Origin: Xanthomonas sp. Leaf131
GTDB lineage: Bacteria > Pseudomonadota > Gammaproteobacteria > Xanthomonadales > Xanthomonadaceae
Direction of reading: 5' to 3'
Assembly (NCBI RefSeq): GCF_001423495.1
Contig: NZ_LMOG01000018.1
Coordinates: 374,812-438,811, forward strand
Length of the DNA: 64,000 nucleotides
Positions 55,672 to 63,400 of the stretch are shown in pieces (positions within the stretch are counted from its first letter, which is position 1; each line of letters opens with the position of its first letter). The notes beneath the pieces were generated by a model that did no database searches, was not told the DNA's origin, and was given only the letters and a program-made list of their open reading frames with translations. A program made the position numbers and the translations under genes.

Positions 55672-56703
55672 ATGAACGAAGCCGACCTGAGCGAGTTGCT
55701 CGCGACCTTGTCCAGCCTGCCGGACGAACTGCAGCGCGTGCGCGCAGTAGCGCCCGCGCTGGCGCCGCAGTTGGAGGGAATGGATGCGTTGCTGGAGCGC
55801 AGCCTGGCGCAGACCCGGGCGGCGCTGGTGCAGGAAGGGGCCTCGCCTGCGTTGGCTTACGATCTGATGGCGGATCTGCACAAGAGCAGTCGCCTAGCGG
55901 ATAACCCGTTCGGGGATCGCGCGCATTTCATCATCGGCAATCGCCGCTCCGGCACCACGTTGCTGGCGTATCTGGTCAATGCCAGCGAGACGATCTGCAG
56001 CCTGCCGGAAAACATGCTGTGCGGGGAACTGGCCAAGTGCGACAGCTTGTTGCGCCTCGGCAGCATGGTGCTGCCGCATCTGGGCCTGCCGCAGAGCGGG
56101 TTGTATCCGCGGTTGGGGCGCATGATCGACGAGCTGCATTGCGAGTACGCGCAGCGCTTCGGGCGGCGGCGCTGGATCGCCAAGGAATTGTTTTCGTCCA
56201 GCCGGCTCGATGTGATCGATGCCATGTTCGATTTCCGCGGCAAGTTTCTGTTTTTGCATCGTCATGGGTTGGATGTGGCGCTGTCTTGCTTTCAGCGCTT
56301 CGTACGCCGCGATGGCTTGCCGGGCAATCCGCGTTCCGGGTTGTATCTGATGCAGTATCTCGATGAGTGGATTGCCACCAACGAAGCGGCGCTGGATTTT
56401 GCCGAACGTGCCGGCGATCGCTGTCTGCAAGTGCGTTATGACGAGCTGTCGCGTGCGCCCGATGTGGTGGGCGCGCGCGTATTCGCGTTTCTTGGTGAAG
56501 CCTGGTCCGAGCAGGTGCTGCCGCGCATGGCGCAACAACGCATTCGGCCGTTTATGGGCGATAACCTCACCGCGCAGCGCGGGCTAGCGATCGATGCTGG
56601 CGCGCGTGTGCCGAGTTGGCATGCGTGGCCGCCGGAACTGCTGCGTAGCCTGGGGCGGCGGGCGAATCCGATGCTGGAACGCTTGGGTTACGTGCCGCTA
56701 TAG
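55672..56703 (+). CDS. Sulfotransferase-like protein
   Basis: 343 residues. The PAPS-binding P-loop-like motif is FIIGNRRSGTTLLAYLV (about residue 86), followed by CSLPENMLC and a central KFLFLHRHGLDVALSCFQRF, which matches the 3'-phosphate binding (R-DP-S-like) region. It may transfer sulfate to a small molecule or peptide, or be a kinase-like relative. MNEADLSELL at 55672 is preferred over an upstream ATG at 55612. It lies in the accessory segment; a tailoring role in the nearby biosynthetic cassette is possible but unproven. Confidence 0.72.
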   Translation: MNEADLSELLATLSSLPDELQRVRAVAPALAPQLEGMDALLERSLAQTRAALVQEGASPALAYDLMADLHKSSRLADNPFGDRAHFIIGNRRSGTTLLAYLVNASETICSLPENMLCGELAKCDSLLRLGSMVLPHLGLPQSGLYPRLGRMIDELHCEYAQRFGRRRWIAKELFSSSRLDVIDAMFDFRGKFLFLHRHGLDVALSCFQRFVRRDGLPGNPRSGLYLMQYLDEWIATNEAALDFAERAGDRCLQVRYDELSRAPDVVGARVFAFLGEAWSEQVLPRMAQQRIRPFMGDNLTAQRGLAIDAGARVPSWHAWPPELLRSLGRRANPMLERLGYVPL

Positions 56704-56769
56704 ATGCTGTCGAGTTGTCTGCCCGGCGATTTGTGCCAGTCGCGTAAGGTGGGCTTGGATGACCTGGTC

Positions 56770-57312
56770 TCACGCATCCATGGCAATGCTGTCTTGCGCA
56801 TTGAGCGCGATGCCTGACTGACGTAGCCGCGCCATGCTGTAAGCGCTGACGTAGCCGCCATCGCGCATGGCGTAGTCGCGCAGTTCGCCTTCCACCTCGA
56901 AGCCATGGCGCTGGTACAGCGCCACCGCAGCGGTGTTGTCCGCATAGACGGTGAGTTCGAGCCGGTGCAATTGCATCCAGCGGTCGGCGACGTCGAGCAA
57001 GGCGCTCAGCAGGCGCGTGCCGACACCCCGGCCATGCCAGTCCGGCCGGACCGCCAGCGCGATGCCGCCGACGTGTGCACGACGTACCCGTGCCTGGTTG
57101 CCCAGGCTGCCGACACCGACCACCTCCATGCCATGCAGGGCGACCAGCGCCAGTTGCCGCTCGTCGTCGTGCAGCAATTGCCGGCGCCATTGTTCGACCC
57201 CGCGATACGGCAGCTCCAGCAGCTGTCGCGCGACCTCGGGTGTGTTATAGAGCGCGCGCACGCCTTCGGCATGCTGCTCGCGCGCGCGTTCGATCTGAAT
57301 GTCGTGCTGCAT
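56770..57312 (-). CDS. GNAT N-acetyltransferase
   Basis: 180 residues. The acetyl-CoA site VRPDWHGRGVGTRLLSALLD is clear, and LTVYADNTAAVALYQRHGFEVEG follows. It resembles PhnO/YhhY-type acetyltransferases of small amines. The start at 57312 (MQHDIQIERA) avoids a non-conserved leader from 57411. It faces the oxidase gene across 121 bases. A role in resistance or tailoring cannot be decided. Confidence 0.85.
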   Translation of the reverse strand: MQHDIQIERAREQHAEGVRALYNTPEVARQLLELPYRGVEQWRRQLLHDDERQLALVALHGMEVVGVGSLGNQARVRRAHVGGIALAVRPDWHGRGVGTRLLSALLDVADRWMQLHRLELTVYADNTAAVALYQRHGFEVEGELRDYAMRDGGYVSAYSMARLRQSGIALNAQDSIAMDA

Positions 57313-57433
57313 CGATGCGGACTCGTCGGCATTGTGGAAGGCCGATGCTCGCGCAGACAGATGATGCTGCGATGACCAGGGCGCGAGATGCGACACACGC
57401 TGAACTGTCACAGGGCGCCGCTAGCCTGTGCGG

Positions 57434-58576
57434 ATGAGTGCGATTGCGTGTGTCGACGATTTGCAGGCTTTGGCGCAACGCCGCCTGCCGCGCATGTTCT
57501 ATGACTACGTTGCGGCAGGCAGCTGGAGCCAGACCACGCGGCAGGCCAATCGCGACGACCTCGACGCGTTGCGGCTGCGCCAGCGCGTTGCCATCGATGT
57601 GGCCCGGCGCAGCACCACGAGCACGTTGCTGGGCGTGCCGGTGGCGATGCCATTGGCGTTGGCACCGACCGGGCTTGCCGGCCTGTTGTATCCCGATGGC
57701 GAGGTGCTGGCCGCGCGCGCGGCCGAGGCATTCGGAGTGCCGTTCGTGTTGTCGACGATGAGCATCTGTTCGCTGGAGCAGGTCTGCGCCAGCGTTCGCA
57801 CGCCGTGCTGGTTTCAGCTCTATCTGCTGCGCGACCGTGGATTTTCTGCAGCGTTGATCGCGCGCGCACAAGCGGCCGGCTGCGGTGCGCTGATGCTGAC
57901 GCTGGATGTGCCGTTCATGGGGCAGCGGCATGCCGATCTGCGCAATGGGCTGAGCGTGCCGCCGCGTTTAAGCCTGGCGACGCTACGTGATTTGGCAATG
58001 CATCCGCGCTGGTGTCTGCGCATGCTAAGCAGCCATCAACGAGGGTTCGGCAATCTTGCCGGGCATGTCGGTGAGCAACGCGATCTGTCGTCGCTGGCGG
58101 CATGGACCGCCAGTCAGTTCGACGCGGCGCTGACCTGGGACGATGTGGCCTGGGTGCGGGCGCGCTGGCGCGGGCCGCTGATCGTCAAGGGCATTCTGGA
58201 TGTGGACGATGCCCGGCAGGCGGTCGCTGCGGGCGCGGACGCGCTGGTGGTGAGCAATCACGGCGGACGTCAGCTCGATGGGGCGGCGTCCAGCATTCGC
58301 ATGTTGCCGACGATCGTGACTGCCGTCGGTGGCGATGTCGAAATCCATCTGGATAGCGGCATCCGCTGCGGCCAGGATGTGCTGAAGGCGCTGGCGCTTG
58401 GCGCGCGCGGCGCTTATATCGGGCGTGCCTGGCTGTATGGGCTGGCCGGGTTGGGCGAGGCGGGGGTGACCGAGGTATTGCGGCTGATCCAGCGCGAGCT
58501 GGAACTGAGCATGGGGCTGTGCGGCAGGCCGCAGATCGCCGATATCGACGCCAGCGTGCTACTTACTCAGCGCTGA
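57434..58576 (+). CDS. FMN-dependent alpha-hydroxyacid oxidase (hydroxymandelate oxidase/LldD-like)
   Basis: 380 residues of the glycolate oxidase/lactate dehydrogenase/mandelate dehydrogenase family. FYDYVAAGSWSQTT carries the substrate Tyr, ALAPTGLAGLLYPDGEVLAARAA the FMN site, KGILDVDDARQAVAAGADALVVSNHGGRQLDG the catalytic His/Arg. A short start at 57434 or 57428 is possible. Lactate dehydrogenase is the usual automated name, but the adjacent aminotransferase and HPPD-like dioxygenase fit 4-hydroxymandelate oxidase (Hmo) of the 4-hydroxyphenylglycine pathway. It is convergent with the aminotransferase, overlapping it by 14 bases. Confidence 0.82.
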   Translation: MSAIACVDDLQALAQRRLPRMFYDYVAAGSWSQTTRQANRDDLDALRLRQRVAIDVARRSTTSTLLGVPVAMPLALAPTGLAGLLYPDGEVLAARAAEAFGVPFVLSTMSICSLEQVCASVRTPCWFQLYLLRDRGFSAALIARAQAAGCGALMLTLDVPFMGQRHADLRNGLSVPPRLSLATLRDLAMHPRWCLRMLSSHQRGFGNLAGHVGEQRDLSSLAAWTASQFDAALTWDDVAWVRARWRGPLIVKGILDVDDARQAVAAGADALVVSNHGGRQLDGAASSIRMLPTIVTAVGGDVEIHLDSGIRCGQDVLKALALGARGAYIGRAWLYGLAGLGEAGVTEVLRLIQRELELSMGLCGRPQIADIDASVLLTQR

Positions 58577-59921
58577 GCTGTGCGCAACGTGCGTCGATTG
58601 CCGTGGCAGACACCGCATTAGCATCCAGGCGCGTGCGAACAAACGCGGCGAACTGCGCGACGCCGTGCGCGATGTCCTGGCTTGCCACGTTGCTGTAGGC
58701 CAACCGCACCTGTTCGGCGCAGCCACCATCGATGGCGAAGAACGACAGCGGCATCACCAGCACGCCGTATTGCCGCGCGCAGATTTCCGCTTCTTCTGCC
58801 GCGAATGCGAACGGCAATGTCACCACCAGAAAGAAGCCGCCGGCCGGCGTATTCCAGTGGACCTGCGGCGCGCACTGGCCGAGTTCTTGTTGCAGGCAAT
58901 GCAGCATGCGATCGCGGTTGTGGCGATACAGCGTACGTGGTGCGGCAATCAGGCCCGCAAGGCTGCCGCCATGTTTGAGCAGCACGCCGCCGACGATGGC
59001 CTGGCCGATCTGGCTGGTGTTCAAGCTGTAGAAACTCTTGCGACGCAGCAGCCGCTCTTTCAACGCAGTCGCAGCGTCTGCATCGCCGAACAGCTGCGTC
59101 GGCAGCACCATAAAGCCCACCCGCAGTGCCGGGCACAGCGTCTTGGAATAAGTGCCCAGATAGATCACGCAGCCATGCCGGTCCAGTGCCGCCATCGGCG
59201 CGACCCGTTCGGCCTCGAAGCCGAACATGCCGTACGGGTTGTCTTCCAGAATCACGATGCCGTGGTCGGCGCACACTTCAAGGATGGCTTCGCGCGCATG
59301 GCGCGTGAGCTGCGTACCGGTGGGGTTGTCGAAATCCGGCACCAGATAGAGCAGGCGTGGGCGCTTGCCCGCTGCCTGCAGCTGCAGCAGCGTGTGCCGC
59401 AATGCGTCAGCATCAACGTGCGCAGGGCTGTGTTCGTGTTGATTGAAGGCGACGATCTCGATGCCGTGCGTGTCGGCCACGCCGGTGATGCCGATATAGC
59501 TGGGATTGCGCGCCAGAATCACATCGCCGCGCGCTTGGCACAGTTCGGTGACGCACAACAGCAAGGCTTCCTGGCAGCCGGCGGTGACGATGATGCGTTC
59601 GGGCGTGGCCGGGACCTGTTCGTCATGCTGCAGCTGCGCGGCGATCAGTTCGCCGAGGATGCCTTGGGTGCGCCCGTACTGGGCGATGAGCTCCAGTGCG
59701 CGGTGCGGTGCAAGGCCGTGGCGCTGCGCAAAATAGCTGGCAAAGCGCGGCAGCATGTGCAGCCAGGCCTGCAGGTCGAAGCCGCTATCGCTGGGGCGGC
59801 CGGAGGCGAACGAGATCGCTTGCGGGTAGCGTGCGGAAACTTCGTTGAGGAAGTTCATCACCTCCAGGCGATCGCCAGCGGTTGGGTTGGTAGTCGACAG
59901 TGGCAGCTGCATCGCAGGCAT
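58563..59921 (-). CDS. PLP-dependent aminotransferase (HpgT/2-aminoadipate type)
   Basis: 452 residues, fold-type I. Order: VTAGCQEALLLCVTELC, DVILARNPSYIGITGVA, PDFDNPTGTQLT, VILEDNPYGMFGF, and the PLP Lys (about residue 259) in GTYSKTLCPALRVGF. There is no N-terminal GntR helix-turn-helix, so it is not a MocR regulator. Its start is five bases after the stop of the HPPD-like gene, so it belongs to that operon. HpgT of glycopeptide clusters is of the same type and would convert 4-hydroxybenzoylformate to hydroxyphenylglycine. The substrate is inferred only from context. Confidence 0.82.
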   Translation of the reverse strand: MPAMQLPLSTTNPTAGDRLEVMNFLNEVSARYPQAISFASGRPSDSGFDLQAWLHMLPRFASYFAQRHGLAPHRALELIAQYGRTQGILGELIAAQLQHDEQVPATPERIIVTAGCQEALLLCVTELCQARGDVILARNPSYIGITGVADTHGIEIVAFNQHEHSPAHVDADALRHTLLQLQAAGKRPRLLYLVPDFDNPTGTQLTRHAREAILEVCADHGIVILEDNPYGMFGFEAERVAPMAALDRHGCVIYLGTYSKTLCPALRVGFMVLPTQLFGDADAATALKERLLRRKSFYSLNTSQIGQAIVGGVLLKHGGSLAGLIAAPRTLYRHNRDRMLHCLQQELGQCAPQVHWNTPAGGFFLVVTLPFAFAAEEAEICARQYGVLVMPLSFFAIDGGCAEQVRLAYSNVASQDIAHGVAQFAAFVRTRLDANAVSATAIDARCAQLSAE

Positions 59922-59926
59922 GGCGC

Positions 59927-60436
59927 TCAATACGCACCGCTGCGTTCGAGTTGGGCGAACAGCTCGCTGACCGAGGCATCCTGGAATCCGCTTTCGCCAT
60001 GGCGTTCGATCAGTTCGAAGCACAGGCCGGTGGAGCTGTCGCGACTGGAAAAGGCTTGTTTCAGGCCTTGTCCTTCGATCACGCTGGTATCGAAGCCGAG
60101 CCCGCGCTCGCGTAGCTGGCCGGTGGTGGCGTGCACATCGTCCACGCGCAAGGCGATATGGGCGACGCCAACACCGTGATTTTCGATCAGGCGCGATACC
60201 TGCGATTCCGGCTCGGTGCCCTGGCACAGCACGAAGGTGATCTCGCCTTGACGCATCTCCGCCGAGATCATGCCGGTGTGCTTGCCGGCGATCTGCCGGC
60301 GCCCCATCAGCTCGAAACCCAGCCGCTCCTGAAAGAAGTCGACCGCCGCTTCCAGGTCCTGCACGGCCAGAGCGATGTGGTCGATGCTGTTGTAGCGCGG
60401 GGTCGGGTCGGTTTGCGGTAGTGACGAGGCAGTCAT
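59927..60436 (-). CDS. Half-size HPPD/HmaS-like dioxygenase (VOC family)
   Basis: 169 residues, one vicinal-oxygen-chelate domain. It matches the C-terminal catalytic half of 4-hydroxyphenylpyruvate dioxygenase and hydroxymandelate synthase: SIDHIALAVQDLEAAVDFF, then NHGVGVAHIALRVDDVHAT, and CFELIERHGESGF. The three likely iron ligands are H20, H93 and E141. HPPD and HmaS are about 350 residues with two such domains, so this protein lacks the N-terminal half. Its ATG overlaps the NRPS stop by four bases. It may turn an aryl-pyruvate into an aryl-hydroxyacid, or be a different VOC enzyme. Confidence 0.78.
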   Translation of the reverse strand: MTASSLPQTDPTPRYNSIDHIALAVQDLEAAVDFFQERLGFELMGRRQIAGKHTGMISAEMRQGEITFVLCQGTEPESQVSRLIENHGVGVAHIALRVDDVHATTGQLRERGLGFDTSVIEGQGLKQAFSSRDSSTGLCFELIERHGESGFQDASVSELFAQLERSGAY

Positions 60437-63400
60437 GCGGAACTCCTGGCGTGGTGCGGTGGGGCAGGGGGAAAGTCGATTGGGGGGCTGACGTGGGGCG
60501 CGTCTGCGTCGGTGTCGGTCTTCAACAGCGCGGCCAGACCGGCTGGGGTGGGAGAGTGGTAAAGCTGGCGCAGGGTTAGCGCCAGCCCCAATCGCGATGC
60601 CTGTTGAAGGAAGGCGATGGCGCGCATCGAATCGCCGCCGATGGCGAAGAACGGATCGTCGCGGCCGACCTGCCGCAGCGCGAGCAGCTCGGCCCAGAGG
60701 GTGGCGATTTGGATCTCCACGACGCCGCGTGGTGCGCTGAAGGCGGCGATGGCGCGGTCGGCTGTTTGCGGCGCGGGTAAGGCACGCAGGTCGTGCTTGC
60801 CATTGGCGCTCAATGGCAGTGCCTCTAGTTGCACATAAGCCGCTGGCACCATATGGGCAGGCAGGCGGGCCGCCAACATGGCGCGTAGGTTTGCCGGAGA
60901 CAGCGACTGACGATCTGCATTGGGGCCTGCGACCAGATACGCCACCAGCACTGGCTCGGCCTGATCGTCTTTGTGGAGCTTGACTACGACCTCGCTGAGC
61001 TCACTACACGCTTCGCGTATCGCGGCCTCGATTTCGCCGGGTTCGACCCGGTAGCCGCGGAGCTTGAATTGCCGGTCGCGCCGGCCGAGAAATTCCAGCG
61101 TGCCGTCGCTGCGCCAACGCCCCAGATCGCCGCTGCGGTACATGCGTTCGCCGACGTTGAAGGGATCGGCCACGAACGCAGCCGTGGTCAATGCCGCGTG
61201 CCCGAGATAGCCGCGTGCGAGAGTGCGGCCGGCGATGCAGATCTCGCCGGGTGTGCCATCCGGGACCAATCGGCCAGCGGTATCGAGCAGATAGATACGG
61301 GTATTGGCGATCGGCAGGCCGATCGCTGGCGGCGCGGGTGCGTCTTCGCAGCACTGGTGCAAGGTGCTCCACACGGTGGCTTCGCTGGGGCCATAGGCGT
61401 TGAACAGGCGGCGGCCCGGTGCCCACTGGCGTGCCAGTGCGGTGGGCAGGACGTCGCCGGCCGCGATCAGGGTCTGCAAGTGTGGCAGCGGTGCCTGCGG
61501 CAGCGACTGCAGCACGGCTGGCGGCAGCACGGCATGGGTGATCTGCGACTGCGCAAGCCAACGATGCAACGACTCGCCGCTACGCGCCTGCGTAGCCGGT
61601 GGCATATGCAGGCTGGCGCCACTGGCAAGTGCGAGCAGCCACTCGAACACGTGGGCATCCACGCCGTGAGGTGCCAGCTGCGCCACGCGGTCGCCCGGCT
61701 CTGCGCCGAACGCTGCAAGCTGCGCGGCGGCCAGATTGGCGGTGCTGTGATGTTCCACCAACACCGCCTTGGGCGCGCCGCTGGAGCCGGAGGTGTAAAC
61801 GACGTAAGCCAGATGGTGCGGGCTCAAGTCGGGCAGCGCCGGTGCTGTGCTTGCCAGGTTCGTCCAGGCTGGTGCGGGATCGTCGAGAGCGCAGACCGTT
61901 AGATCATGCGCGGTGCCCAGTTGTTGCAGGCCTGCACTATCGCCCAGCACCAGCAGTGGTGCGCTGCCGGCGAGCAACTGCGTCAGCCGCGCGGTGGGCA
62001 GGCGTGGGTCGAGCGCCAGATACGCGCCACCGGCCTTGAGCGTGGCCAGAATGGCCGTCATCGCTTGCGGGCCGGGTGTGGCGATGATCGCGACCAGTCG
62101 CTCCGGCGCCACGCCCAGGGTTTGCAGATGTTGCGCAAGGCGATTTGCATGCTGATCCAGTTCGGCATAACGCAGCCGCTGCTCGCCGCATTCCACCGCG
62201 AGGGCATTGGGCGTGCGTTGCGCCTGGGCTTCGAACCAGTGGTGCAGGGCGCGTTCGTCGACCGGTCGTGTTGTGCTGCCGCGTTCGCGCAGTTGCGCGG
62301 CTTCTTCTGGTGGCAGCACGTCGATGTTGTGCAATGAAGTCTCTGGTGCCTGTTCCAGTACCTGCACCAACTGCAGCAGTGCGCGCTGCATGAAGCTGCA
62401 CACGCGGGCTGCGCCGACCTCGGGCAAGGCCTGCGCGGTGAGACCCAACGCGGTGCCGAAATCTTCCACCGAGATCACCAGCGGCAACGGACTGCGTTCG
62501 CAGGCATGGAGTAGTTGGGCGCCACCGAATGTGTGCTGCGCGCGTGCCGGCGACTGGTGGCGGTAATTGATCAAGCTGTTGAACAACGGTGCGGGCGCCG
62601 GTATCGCGCTGCAGCGTTGCACTCTGCTCAGCGACGCGTGTTCGTGCAGCAGCAGTTCGGCCAGCTGCGCGTGCAGTCGTTGCAGCGCCGTGCGCACACC
62701 GCCGCTGTTGCAACGCACGCGCACCGGCAGCACGTTGATGCATGGGCCCATCAACTGCGCGTCGGCCTGGCCCATGCGCCCCAGCAGCACGGTCCCGAAC
62801 ACGGCATCGTCGACACCGGCGGCGCGTGCCACCACCAGTCCCCAGGCCAGATGGCACAGGCTGGCCAGGCTTGCCCCGGCGGCTTTGGCCTGGGTGCGCA
62901 GGCGCGCGCTCAGCGCCGCATCCAATGGCAGATGATGTTCTTCAACCGGCGCGCCATCCGGATGCAGGCCCACCAGGCCGAACGGGGCGGTGGCGGTGTC
63001 CACATCGCCGAGCAGCCCGCTGAAGAAGTGCTGTTGTTGCACGGCCGCTTCGGGGCGGCGGGTATGCGCCACCAACGCGCGGAACGGCGAGGGTGGCGGC
63101 AGCTGCGCCGCGCACTCGTCCAACTGCTGCTGGATTTCGTACATCAGCAGATCGAGTGTGGCGTGGTCGCCGACCATGTGGTGCCAGCGCAGCGCAAGCA
63201 ACCAGCGTTGCGTGTGGGCATCCGGTACCAAGGTGGCGTGCATCAGCGGTGCCTGACGCAGGTCCAGGCGATGGCCCAGCGGGGTGAGGTGGTCGGCCAG
63301 CTGTGCGCTTGTCCGATCGTTGGGTTCCAGGGGGGCAGCGTCCAGCACGTCCACCTGCAGCGGTGCATGCCGCAACACCACTTGCACCGGTTCGCTCAAG

